Assembly: GCA_012842685.1 (NCBI GenBank)
Contig: DUSI01000036.1
Span: 1 to 64,000 of the forward strand
DNA: 64,000 nt
Direction: 5' to 3'
Source: Candidatus Fermentithermobacillaceae bacterium
GTDB taxonomy: Bacteria; Bacillota; Sulfobacillia; Fermentithermobacillales; Fermentithermobacillaceae
Below the pieces are notes generated by a model. The model was not told the DNA's origin and made no database searches. It worked only from the letters and a program-made list of their open reading frames with translations. This document shows, piece after piece, positions 25,081-32,800 of this stretch. Position numbers and translations under genes: made by a program. Position 1 is the first letter of the stretch, and each line of letters begins with the position of its first letter.

Positions 25081-25130
25081 CGCGGGGACTTCAAGATGGC
25101 CTGACTGCCAGTCTCACTTGAGTCCCCGCG
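25081..25130 (-). terminator. Possible terminator stem after the glycosyltransferase gene
   Basis: A strong imperfect stem of 14 bp with one bulge lies 39 bases behind the stop at 25169. No T-tract follows on the minus strand, so termination is uncertain; it could be an mRNA 3' stabiliser. Confidence 0.4.
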
Positions 25131-25168
25131 TCGGTTGCCTGCTTCGCCGCCAGAGCCCATACCTCGGG

Positions 25169-27628
25169 CTATCCTGCGTTGTTGGCTACCCGCAAGATCT
25201 GGGCCAACCGGACTATCTGAGGATTCCAGGAGTAACGCGAATATGCCTGAGCTGCCGCTTGCCTCGCCATGTCAATGAGATTACACTTCACGAGCGAGTC
25301 TACGTAATAGACGCTGTCTTCAGGACTAAGGGGCATTAGAGATTCCAGAGCAGCGTAGCAAGCGGTGGACTCGTGGTAGATCCCAAGGCTGTACGCCATC
25401 CTCGCCTTCCAGGGAAGGTAATCCGGTGTGTCGCCTAAACTCTGGATATGCCTATACGCGGTCTTTAGTCTTCCCTTCTCATAGAACGTTCGTGCAACCA
25501 GGAATTCGGCGGCCTCACCGATGGGCCGGACACTTCCTGCCACGGTTTCCGCCACGTCGTCTCTGCCCATGTCCAGCAGGAATCCCAGGACCTTCACTGC
25601 CGTCTGAAGTTCGGAGATGCCGCAAGGTTCTCCAGAGAGTAGCCTTTCCACAAGTCCTCTGGACGAAGAGGCATCTGTCTGGATGCGGCTAGCGAGACCG
25701 CAATTCGTGAGGACATCCGCCCTTATGCGGTCCCACTCATCCAGGGAGCTGCGCCAGCATTCTGCCCCTTCTTCGTAGTTTCTTGCCGCCAGGTGGACTT
25801 CCCCCGCCGCGCCTTGATCTTTCGAGGCGATGGCGAGTTTGAGTGCGAGATCCTTATTCCCCACCACGAGGCATCTGAGTACCGCAGGCCTTACTGAAGA
25901 CATCCCGCCGAGTACTTCCACCGCCCGTTCAGGCCAATGGTCTATAAGCAGCGACTGGGCGGGTGCGTAGTCAGGTTTGTGGTCTAGGGCTTGGATGACA
26001 TGTTGGTAAGCCAGGTCTGCCTGTCCTCGTGCCAGTGCGAGTCGCGCGTGGACCAGGTGCAAACGGTAGGTATCGGCTCCCTCACTCTTCGGGAGGCCTA
26101 CTGGGCTCTTGCCCGTTTGCACCGACTTGAGTACCTTCTCAGCGTCTTCTGGCCTACCCTTGTTGAGAAGCGCCTCTGCTGCCGACACCGCGATATCCAT
26201 GAACCCCGGATATTCGGCGAGGATTCGCAGGGCGAAGGGCACGACATCGTCTATTCTGTCCTGCTTGATGAGCGCGCTGCATACGTGCATAGCCGCAACG
26301 GGACGGAAAGGGACGCTTATGTCCGTGTTCTCGACTACCGCGAGCATTGCTGGCAATCCTTCGCAGAAGTTTCCAAGATGAATGAGCTCCACTGCCGCCT
26401 GAAACTGCAAGTAAGCGTTGCTTTGATGAGATTCGTCAGAGGCAAAGGCTTTGCTCAACAACTGGATATTTCTCTGGCGTTTTCCCTTGGCGACGCTGTG
26501 AGCCGACTCATATCCGACGTGTCTCATAACTAGGGGTGCAGAGACGATTGATCCTTTGATGCAGTAGGCGATCTGCTCATGGATCCTCCCGGAGTACCTG
26601 TGGTGAAGCCGGTTCCGGAAAAGACGCAGGATGGGCAGGTCTGTGGCTTGTCGGCTCACCTCGTTCCGGATGGTGGTTATGTACCCCTCATGGCCTTCTG
26701 CCAGCTTCGTCTTGGTCTCGACGATCGTTTCACGCACGAGACGCTCGTCAGCGTCTATGGTCAGGACGTAGCTGCATCGTGCCTCGGCTAGCGCATCGTT
26801 CCTCGCTTTCGCGAAGTCGTCTTGCCATACGGTATTCAGAACTCGGGCGCCATACGCCGCGGCAATCTCAGGAGTGCGGTCCAGCGAACCGGTATCGTTT
26901 AGTATAGTCTCGTCGGCGAATGCCACGAGGGATTCCAGGCACTCTTCTATGACGCCTTCCTCGTCCCGGGCGATTAGGCAGGCCGATACCGTGGGTACAC
27001 GAGGAGATACAGGCAGCGACCGCGTCTTGGCGCACAGCAGCCTCTCAAGAACGTCAAGTTCCAGGGGGAACACGTTACGGCCTGCAATGGACGTGTTGCC
27101 CATTATGAAGTCCGGTATGAAAACACTGCCCGGATTAGATTCCACGGTGTCTTCCTCTGCCACAAGAGAGATGCACCTATGTCCGGCCAAGACTAATCCG
27201 GCCGTGACATCTAGACCGAAGCAGATGATGGAACCCCGCCCCGACAATTTGCTCGTGTAGGATTCCAGAGGTCGTACGTAGTGTATGAGGACACCCTCCT
27301 GGGTGAGCCCATCCCAAACCGCGGGAAGCAGCCTGGAGACGACGTGAACTTCCCATCCCCGTGAGGCCAGCTCGCGGGCCAGGTTCGCGGGGACTTCTGG
27401 ACGGCAGGAGAATTCGGGAGCGACCAGCCATACGATGCCGGGGTTGGGCACGGTGCGCGCGACGTCGAAGTTGTCCAGCTTCCTGGCTCGCTTCATTCGG
27501 GCGCCTGAGTGGCCATCAGTCTTCACGAAAAGCTTGAGGATGATCTTCTCTTTGAGCCTGGCCTCATCCAAGTAAGAATCTGATGTTATGAAGGATAGTA
27601 GCCTTTCTTCTCCTCTTAGGTTGTGCAT
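25169..27628 (-). CDS. Glycosyltransferase with TPR-like repeats, probably flagellin-modifying
   Basis: An 819-residue protein. Residues about 62-205 resemble the N-terminal half of a GT-B enzyme (LARELASRGWEVHVVSRL). Residues about 212-330 form a family 2 glycosyltransferase: VSACLIARDEEGVIEECLES, then NDTGSLDRTPEIAAAYGARV, and the metal-binding DADERL at 292-297. The remaining half is alpha-helical and TPR-like. This GT2-plus-TPR architecture is known from protein glycosyltransferases such as SunS and flagellin modifiers. It lies directly downstream of the flagellin gene on the same strand, so flagellin is the likely acceptor; that is inference. GGGGGGAGAG precedes the ATG. The sugar is unknown. 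Confidence 0.82.
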   Translation of the reverse strand: MHNLRGEERLLSFITSDSYLDEARLKEKIILKLFVKTDGHSGARMKRARKLDNFDVARTVPNPGIVWLVAPEFSCRPEVPANLARELASRGWEVHVVSRLLPAVWDGLTQEGVLIHYVRPLESYTSKLSGRGSIICFGLDVTAGLVLAGHRCISLVAEEDTVESNPGSVFIPDFIMGNTSIAGRNVFPLELDVLERLLCAKTRSLPVSPRVPTVSACLIARDEEGVIEECLESLVAFADETILNDTGSLDRTPEIAAAYGARVLNTVWQDDFAKARNDALAEARCSYVLTIDADERLVRETIVETKTKLAEGHEGYITTIRNEVSRQATDLPILRLFRNRLHHRYSGRIHEQIAYCIKGSIVSAPLVMRHVGYESAHSVAKGKRQRNIQLLSKAFASDESHQSNAYLQFQAAVELIHLGNFCEGLPAMLAVVENTDISVPFRPVAAMHVCSALIKQDRIDDVVPFALRILAEYPGFMDIAVSAAEALLNKGRPEDAEKVLKSVQTGKSPVGLPKSEGADTYRLHLVHARLALARGQADLAYQHVIQALDHKPDYAPAQSLLIDHWPERAVEVLGGMSSVRPAVLRCLVVGNKDLALKLAIASKDQGAAGEVHLAARNYEEGAECWRSSLDEWDRIRADVLTNCGLASRIQTDASSSRGLVERLLSGEPCGISELQTAVKVLGFLLDMGRDDVAETVAGSVRPIGEAAEFLVARTFYEKGRLKTAYRHIQSLGDTPDYLPWKARMAYSLGIYHESTACYAALESLMPLSPEDSVYYVDSLVKCNLIDMARQAAAQAYSRYSWNPQIVRLAQILRVANNAG

Positions 27629-27702
27629 GTCTCTCCCCCCGGTTCCAAGGACTATATCGACACGGGGCTCGATTTGTTACAGCCTTTGGGTCCATCTAAC
27701 GA

Positions 27703-27735
27703 ACGTGGAGGCCCAGATCATCTGGGCCTCCACGT
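27703..27735 (-). terminator. Terminator after the flagellin gene
   Basis: A perfect 15-bp stem (27703-27717 and 27721-27735, with GGAGGCCCAGA at its top) and a 3-base loop. On the minus strand TTCGTTAG follows. The T-tract is weak but the stem is very stable; some readthrough into the glycosyltransferase gene is possible. Confidence 0.7.
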
Positions 27736-27758
27736 GGCTCTTCTAGACGAGTCAGTGA

Positions 27759-28577
27759 TTAGCCAAGTAGCTTCAAGACCGACTGAGTTTGAACATTGGC
27801 GTGCGCAAGCATCGCCGTACCGGCTTGCTGCAGGATCTGGTGCCTCGTGAAGTTCGCCATCTCGAGGGCCATATCTACGTCGCGTATTCTGGATTCGGCC
27901 GCCGACAGGTTCTCCGCCGCAGTCATGAGGTTGTTGATGGTGTGCTCCAGGCGGTTCTGGTAAGCACCAAGGTTGGCCCTGTTCGTTGACACCTTGTTGA
28001 TGGCCTCGTCCAGCGAAGCGATGAGAGACGCAACTGCAGTGGAGTCAATGGTTCCTACCGGGACCTGTACACCGAGCGAGGCTGCGTCCATCGCCTCGAT
28101 GGAAATCTGGAAGTTGTCAGCGACGGTGTCCGGCCCGACCAGGATCGTCTTGCCAGTGAAGTTGCCATCGAGAAGCTTGGTTCCGTTGAACTTGGTCGAC
28201 TGGGCGATCCTGTTGATCTCCGACACCAGCTGGGTCATCTCGGTCCTGATTGCCTCAAGGTCGGTGTCTTCCAGTGTAGATGACCCGGCCTGCTGGGCAA
28301 GCTCGCGCATCCTCTGGAGGATGCTGTGAACTTCGTTGAGCGCGCCTTCAGCAGTCTGGATGAGGGAGATCCCGTCTTGGGCGTTGCGCTGGCCCATGCG
28401 GAGACCGTTGATCTGCGCCCTCATCTTCTCGGAGATGGCAAGACCAGCAGCGTCGTCGGCTGCTCTGTTGATGCGGTAACCGGAAGACAGTTTCTCAAGC
28501 GACTTGGTCATGAGGCTACCCGTGATCGCGAGGTTCTTCCACGCGTTCAGGGCGCTGATGTTGGTGTTGATCCTCAC
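27759..28577 (-). CDS. hag: Flagellin
   Basis: Structural protein of the flagellar filament, exported by the flagellar type III system. The N-terminal domain (MRINTNISALNAWKNL, then LEKLSSGYRINRAADDAAGLAISEKM as two neighbouring blocks) and the C-terminal domain (RIRDVDMALEMANFTRHQIL and a terminal LKLLG) are canonical. The central variable region is short, giving 272 residues. The start is GTG with AGGGAGG eight bases upstream. A sigma-28 type promoter and a leader hairpin lie upstream. No other flagellar gene is in the window. Confidence 0.96.
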   Translation of the reverse strand: MRINTNISALNAWKNLAITGSLMTKSLEKLSSGYRINRAADDAAGLAISEKMRAQINGLRMGQRNAQDGISLIQTAEGALNEVHSILQRMRELAQQAGSSTLEDTDLEAIRTEMTQLVSEINRIAQSTKFNGTKLLDGNFTGKTILVGPDTVADNFQISIEAMDAASLGVQVPVGTIDSTAVASLIASLDEAINKVSTNRANLGAYQNRLEHTINNLMTAAENLSAAESRIRDVDMALEMANFTRHQILQQAGTAMLAHANVQTQSVLKLLG

Positions 28578-28585
28578 TTCGTATA

Positions 28586-28621
28586 CCTCCCTGTATACTT
28601 CTCGCCCGCATCCTTTGCGGG
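28586..28621 (-). promoter_or_regulatory. Possible CsrA-binding leader of flagellin mRNA
   Basis: The flagellin leader has a hairpin with stem CCCGC/GCGGG (28605-28609 and 28617-28621) whose loop exposes AAAGGAT, and a second GGA-type element, CAGGGAGG, that coincides with the Shine-Dalgarno sequence (28586-28593). This two-site layout is the one by which CsrA represses hag translation in Bacillus. No csrA or fliW gene is in view. Confidence 0.45.
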
Positions 28622-28690
28622 GTTTTTCGGCCTGCCCTCAGGAGCCAGGATACTTCCCGCTTCCTAGGGACTGGCCCATTTCCACTCTTG

Positions 28691-28717
28691 TTATCGGACA
28701 GGGTCCTCGAGGTTATA
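28691..28717 (-). promoter_or_regulatory. Candidate sigma-28 (SigD/FliA) promoter of flagellin
   Basis: On the minus strand TATA (28714-28717) and TCCGATAA (28691-28698) are 15 bases apart, matching the flagellar sigma consensus TAAA-N15-GCCGATAA closely. The leader would be about 105 bases long. Confidence 0.55.
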
Positions 28718-28814
28718 GAGGTCTTGCGGGTTGAGAGGCGGAAAATGAGACTGCAGTCCCAATGAAAATGGGCATCGCTCTGGTAGCCGAATGGCAGAGA
28801 TCGACGCCGGCACG

Positions 28815-29987
28815 TTACTCCGTCAGCGTCTCTATGTTCCGTACGCACTCTTCGACCAGTTCGTCAACGGGCAGGTCCTTTTCGGCTTCCCTTACGCGCT
28901 CGATTCTTGGCTTTGTCACCGGGTGCTTCGGCACAAACACCGTGCAGCAGTCTTCGTAAGGCAGGCACGAGAGTTCGTAGGTGCCTATCTTCTCGGCGAG
29001 TTCCACCGTCTCCCGCTTGTCATACGTGAGGAGCGGGCGAAGGACTGGAAGTCCCGCGGTGTCTTCGATGGCTGCCATGCTCTCCAGGGTCTGGCTTGCC
29101 ACCTGGCCCAGGTTTTCGCCGGTGAAGATGGCGAGGGCTCCAACCTTTTCAGCCAGTCTCGTGGCAACCCGCATCATCATGCGCCGCATGATCGTCACCC
29201 GGTATTTCTCCGGGCAAAGCTCCATGATTGCCGTCTGTATTTTGGTAAAGTGCGCGATGTGAAGTCGCATTTTGGGGTCGAAATCCTTGAGGACTTGCCA
29301 GATGCGCACCACTTTGTCTTTGGACTTCTCTCCGGTGATTGGGAAGCTCCAGAAGTGCAGGGCCTCCAGGGCCACCCCCCTCTTCATGGCCAGATAAGCG
29401 GCCACGGGACTGTCTATCCCTCCGGAAAGGAGGATTATGCCTTTTCCGGACGATCCTATTGGCAGTCCTCCCATGCCCTTCACTTCGGTCCAGTAGAGGA
29501 ACGTGCCGTTTTCACGCACCTCGACTTGCAGGATAAACGTCGGGTTGTGCACGTCCACCGTGAGGCCTAGACCGGCGGTCAACACCGCAGAGCCAACCGC
29601 GTGGTTGAGCTCGGGTGACTTGAGCGGGAAGGACTTCAGCGAGCGGCGAGATTCCGCTTTGAAAGTGACCTTTTTTCCTGATTCCCCGAGGGTTTCGACG
29701 GCTCTCTTGGCTGCTTCGACTGCAGCTTTCCTGATCTCTCCGACGTTGTTTTCTGTTTTGAGCGCAGGCGCAACCGCGACGATCCCCGGGACTTTCGAAA
29801 GGCGAGATAGAAGCCTCGTGTCGTGGGACGAATGGATATAGAGCCTGCCATGGGCCTTTTCAATGCGTGCCCCTGGGTGTTCCCGGAGGATCCACTTTAT
29901 GTGGTTCAGCAAGGCCTCTTCGAATTCAGGACGGTTTTTCCCCTTGAGGCTTATCTCACCGTATTTGACGAGAAGCAGTTCCTCCAT
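28815..29987 (-). CDS. thiI: ThiI, tRNA 4-thiouridine synthetase
   Basis: Adenylates uridine 8 of tRNA and inserts sulfur; in many bacteria it also serves thiamine thiazole synthesis. An N-terminal ferredoxin-like plus THUMP region (about residues 1-165) precedes the PP-loop domain with LLSGGIDSP. The 390-residue protein stops without the C-terminal rhodanese domain of E. coli ThiI, as in Bacillus, where a dedicated cysteine desulfurase supplies sulfur; such a gene is directly upstream. The ATG has AAGGG at six bases. Confidence 0.94.
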   Translation of the reverse strand: MEELLLVKYGEISLKGKNRPEFEEALLNHIKWILREHPGARIEKAHGRLYIHSSHDTRLLSRLSKVPGIVAVAPALKTENNVGEIRKAAVEAAKRAVETLGESGKKVTFKAESRRSLKSFPLKSPELNHAVGSAVLTAGLGLTVDVHNPTFILQVEVRENGTFLYWTEVKGMGGLPIGSSGKGIILLSGGIDSPVAAYLAMKRGVALEALHFWSFPITGEKSKDKVVRIWQVLKDFDPKMRLHIAHFTKIQTAIMELCPEKYRVTIMRRMMMRVATRLAEKVGALAIFTGENLGQVASQTLESMAAIEDTAGLPVLRPLLTYDKRETVELAEKIGTYELSCLPYEDCCTVFVPKHPVTKPRIERVREAEKDLPVDELVEECVRNIETLTE

Positions 29988-30066
29988 TGGGACCCTTCAT
30001 ACCTCCGTGTTTCGCCTGTCCCACATGTCTCCCGCAGCGAGCCTCCAGGCGGAGATTCTTCCTCTC

Positions 30067-31248
30067 TCATCGCTTTTTCCTCCAGGCGGCGAGCTCCTTG
30101 AGGCTCTCGTCGACGGCCTGGATCGCCCTGTCGATGTCCTCCTCCGTCGTGTACCTGGACATTGAGAACCGGATGGACGAAAGGGCCTCGTCTTCGCTTC
30201 TACCGAGAGCCAATACCACGGGGCTCGGCTTTGCCTTGTGAGACGAACAAGCGGAACCAGTCGAGACAAAGACGTTCCTGGCCTCAAGCGCGTGCAGGAT
30301 GCTCTCTCCCTTAAAGCCGGGGAAAGAGAAGTGGACTATATGGGGAGCGACTCCTTCTTCGACCGGGCCGTGGAGCACCGCTTCAGGGAAGACACTCTTG
30401 ATGCCGGTTACAAGGCGCTTTCTGAGGGTGGTCAGCCTCGTCATGACCTCTTCACTGTCTCCCGCCCAGATCTTGCAGGCCTCGCCGAATCCGACGATCC
30501 CCGGCATGTTTTCCGTCCCAGACCTCATGCCGCTTTCCTGACCTCCGCCGAACACGAGGGGCTGGATGTTCACGCCTTTCCGGATGTAAAGCGCTCCTGC
30601 GCCTTTTATGCCGTGGATCTTGTGGGCGCTCATGGTCAGGAGGTCTACGCCCCAGTCTCGTACGTCTATCGGCAACCTGGCGAATCCCTGGACGGCGTCC
30701 ACATGGAACCTGGGCTTTTTCTTTCCGAGATCCATAAGCCGCCTTCCGATCTCCCTGCAGTCTTGGATTGTACCTATCTCATTCTGGACGAACATTACGG
30801 ACACGAGGGCGGTGTCTTCCGTAACGGCGTCCATCACCTCGTCCGGGTCTACCCTTCCCTCTGAATCCACACCCACCAAGGTTACCCTGAAACCTCTCTC
30901 GTGAAGGTGATCCAGCAAGGCAATTACCGACGGGTGCTCAACCTTCGTGGAGACGATGTGCCGCTTGCTCCCAGGAGCAACCGTCCCCCATATCGCCCAG
31001 TTATTGGCCTCTGTGCCGCCTGAAGTGAAGTAAATCTCGGAGGCATCGGCGTTAATGAGCCGCGCCACGCTCCCCCGGGCATTTTCCATAAGCCGTTCCG
31101 CCTTGGCGCCAAGCCTGTGGAGAGACGACGGGTTCCCGAAATCCTCTTCAAGGACCTCGGTCACGGCCGCCACGACCCGGGGATCCGGTCTTGTGGTCGA
31201 CGAGTTGTCTAGGTAGACTACGTCTGCGTTCTCTGCGGCTTTCGCCAA
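30067..31248 (-). CDS. iscS: Cysteine desulfurase (IscS/NifS family, NifZ-like)
   Basis: PLP enzyme converting cysteine to alanine and a persulfide. It begins with YLDNSSTTRPDP, has the aldimine lysine in SAHKIHGIKG and the sulfur-accepting cysteine in STGSACSSHK. The 393-residue length is normal. Its position directly ahead of thiI, with 79 bases between, mirrors the Bacillus nifZ-thiI pair, so it probably supplies sulfur for 4-thiouridine. The start is TTG, behind GGGGTG. It is divergent from ttcA. Confidence 0.92.
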   Translation of the reverse strand: MAKAAENADVVYLDNSSTTRPDPRVVAAVTEVLEEDFGNPSSLHRLGAKAERLMENARGSVARLINADASEIYFTSGGTEANNWAIWGTVAPGSKRHIVSTKVEHPSVIALLDHLHERGFRVTLVGVDSEGRVDPDEVMDAVTEDTALVSVMFVQNEIGTIQDCREIGRRLMDLGKKKPRFHVDAVQGFARLPIDVRDWGVDLLTMSAHKIHGIKGAGALYIRKGVNIQPLVFGGGQESGMRSGTENMPGIVGFGEACKIWAGDSEEVMTRLTTLRKRLVTGIKSVFPEAVLHGPVEEGVAPHIVHFSFPGFKGESILHALEARNVFVSTGSACSSHKAKPSPVVLALGRSEDEALSSIRFSMSRYTTEEDIDRAIQAVDESLKELAAWRKKR

Positions 31249-31354
31249 ACGCTACACCCCGCTCGACTGAATAGTCCGGTACCTGTACTATCATAGCATG
31301 ACGATCTAAAGCGAGAACGATGTACAATACCTAGCGTTGGAGGCGATCTCTCTC

Positions 31355-32143
31355 ATGCCAAAGGATCCGGCATGGTTCCTATATAGATACCTGGGACAGG
31401 CGATCCACGACTACCGCATGATCTCCGAAGGAGACTCCATACTCCTCGGCATTTCGGGCGGGAAAGACAGCCTGTACATGGCATATGCCCTCGACAAGCT
31501 CCGGAGGAGGTCCCCGGTCAAGTTCAACCTGGCCGCCATCACGATAAACCCAGGTGAGCCGTCGGGGTTTACGCCGGAGGAACTGGAGACCCTGCGGAAG
31601 TTCTTTGAGTCCATGGACATACAGCACCACGTGGTTCCCACTCACATTGCCAAGATCGTGGAGGAGTACCCAACAGGGAAAAGCGCATGCAGCCTGTGCG
31701 CCAACCTGCGGAGGGGAGCCCTCTACAAAGCCGCAAATGAACTCGGGTACAAGAAGGTGGCGCTGGCCCACCACCTGGACGATGCCATCGAGACCCTGCT
31801 CCTCAACATGTTCTACCAGTCCAGGTGCCGCTGCTTCGAGCCCGTCACGCACCTCACCCGCCGAGACGTGTTCGTGATCCGTCCCCTGGTCTACACTCCC
31901 GAGAAAGACATCATCCGGGTAGCCGGAAAGCTGGGACTACCGGTCATAAAGACCAGGTGCCCTGTGGCGGGAACCACTTGCCGGCAAGAGATGAAAGACC
32001 TGGTTAAGCTTTTGTCCCACAAGATCCCGAATATCAGGAACAATATGCGAGGCGTGCTGAAGGATCTGTGGATGAACAAACCGCGCGTTTCTCAGGGCGA
32101 AGCAGAGGAAGGCGTCTTTGAGCCAGAAGAATCAGCCGTGTAA
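31355..32143 (+). CDS. ttcA: TtcA-like tRNA 2-thiocytidine synthetase
   Basis: PP-loop ATPase of the TtcA/TtuA group that thiolates tRNA through an iron-sulfur cluster. The PP-loop motif is SGGKDS; CSLC supplies two cluster cysteines, and the third is expected in RCPVAGTTC. AHHLDDAIET is a family hallmark. The ATG at 31355 was chosen because GGAGG at 31339-31343 precedes it; a TTG six codons upstream overlaps that site. 262 residues. It is divergent from the cysteine desulfurase, so the three sulfur-transfer genes form one locus. TtuA or another paralogue is possible. Confidence 0.85.
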   Translation: MPKDPAWFLYRYLGQAIHDYRMISEGDSILLGISGGKDSLYMAYALDKLRRRSPVKFNLAAITINPGEPSGFTPEELETLRKFFESMDIQHHVVPTHIAKIVEEYPTGKSACSLCANLRRGALYKAANELGYKKVALAHHLDDAIETLLLNMFYQSRCRCFEPVTHLTRRDVFVIRPLVYTPEKDIIRVAGKLGLPVIKTRCPVAGTTCRQEMKDLVKLLSHKIPNIRNNMRGVLKDLWMNKPRVSQGEAEEGVFEPEESAV

Positions 32144-32608
32144 GAGCCGGCTCAGCGTCTTGAGCCCCCTTTTTCTGTCCTTGCGGGACGCGGCGAGCAG
32201 GAAAGCGTAACGCAAATCCCGGACTTCCATGGTGAGTTTCCGGACGCACTGGGTCAGCTGGAGCAAGATCTCTCGTTCTGCGTGGGTGTTCATGGCGATC
32301 TCCCGGCGGAGGTCTAGGACCAAGTCCCGGACGGCCTCTAAGGCTTCGTGAGAGGGATCACTTTGGGCCTGGTCGCATACGTCTTGAGACTGGACCAGCC
32401 TCCACGAAGCTGTCGTGGCCGCCTCTTCCATCCTTGTAAGCACGATCTCCGGCCAGCCGGGGTCGTCCGTCTTGGCGCACGTCTCGCGCACGGTCGCGCA
32501 GGATCGTTCTGCTTCGGGCTCTCGCCCCTCGGCTGCCGGTCCGGCGAGCTCCGGCTGGTTCTCGGCGGCTTTCCTTCCAACAGTACCTTCCACCGTGCCC
32601 TCGTTCAC
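32132..32608 (-). CDS. Hypothetical protein with helical C-terminus
   Basis: An unrecognised 158-residue protein. The first 45 residues are low-complexity (Glu, Gly, Ala, Pro); the remainder is strongly helical and may form a coiled coil (EALEAVRDLVLDLRREI, then LLQLTQCVRKLTMEVRDL), ending in a basic stretch (RKDRKRGLKTLSRLL). The start is GTG with GTGAGGACCG upstream. Its 3' end overlaps the ttcA 3' end by 12 bases on the other strand. No partner or function is suggested by the context. Confidence 0.55.
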   Translation of the reverse strand: MNEGTVEGTVGRKAAENQPELAGPAAEGREPEAERSCATVRETCAKTDDPGWPEIVLTRMEEAATTASWRLVQSQDVCDQAQSDPSHEALEAVRDLVLDLRREIAMNTHAEREILLQLTQCVRKLTMEVRDLRYAFLLAASRKDRKRGLKTLSRLLHG

Positions 32609-32715
32609 CGGTCCTCACTCCCAATAATTACCGCTACTTACACATTCCCCCTTGCTTCCCGGTTTTCCTCCTGCCTTTGGATAATCCTTGCGAGGCTTGT
32701 TACGGCCAGTCTCCG

Positions 32716-32744
32716 TTACCACAATTCGTGAATTGTGTTAGAAT
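32716..32744 (+). promoter_or_regulatory. Promoter of the acyl-CoA synthetase gene
   Basis: TTACCA (32716-32721) and TAGAAT (32739-32744) are 17 bases apart, a good SigA-type promoter. The spacer is almost entirely filled by a palindromic operator. Confidence 0.55.
32720..32737. promoter_or_regulatory. Perfect palindromic operator inside the promoter
   Basis: CACAATTC-GT-GAATTGTG is an 18-base perfect dyad between the -35 and -10 elements, the ideal place for a repressor dimer. The cognate regulator is not in the window. Confidence 0.7.
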
Positions 32745-32800
32745 GACTCCTGGTGATCGGACCCGCTCCAAAACAGTAGAGGAAGGTGCGTACATATCGG

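Larger units (their letters stand above)
24833..25168. other. Intergenic region upstream of dppA
   Basis: This 336-base stretch holds the dppA promoter with overlapping dyads, a short plus-strand open frame (24906-25058) containing an ideal Shine-Dalgarno GGAGGTGATT before a three-codon frame at 24946, and an imperfect stem CGCGGGGACT-CAAG/CTTGAGTCCCCGCG (25081-25130). I see no RNA gene or convincing protein gene. Confidence 0.5.

Noticed and set aside
28770-28815. tRNA-like segment (agccgaatggcagag)
   Set aside because: Resembles a D-arm only; no acceptor stem, anticodon arm or T-loop could be paired around it.
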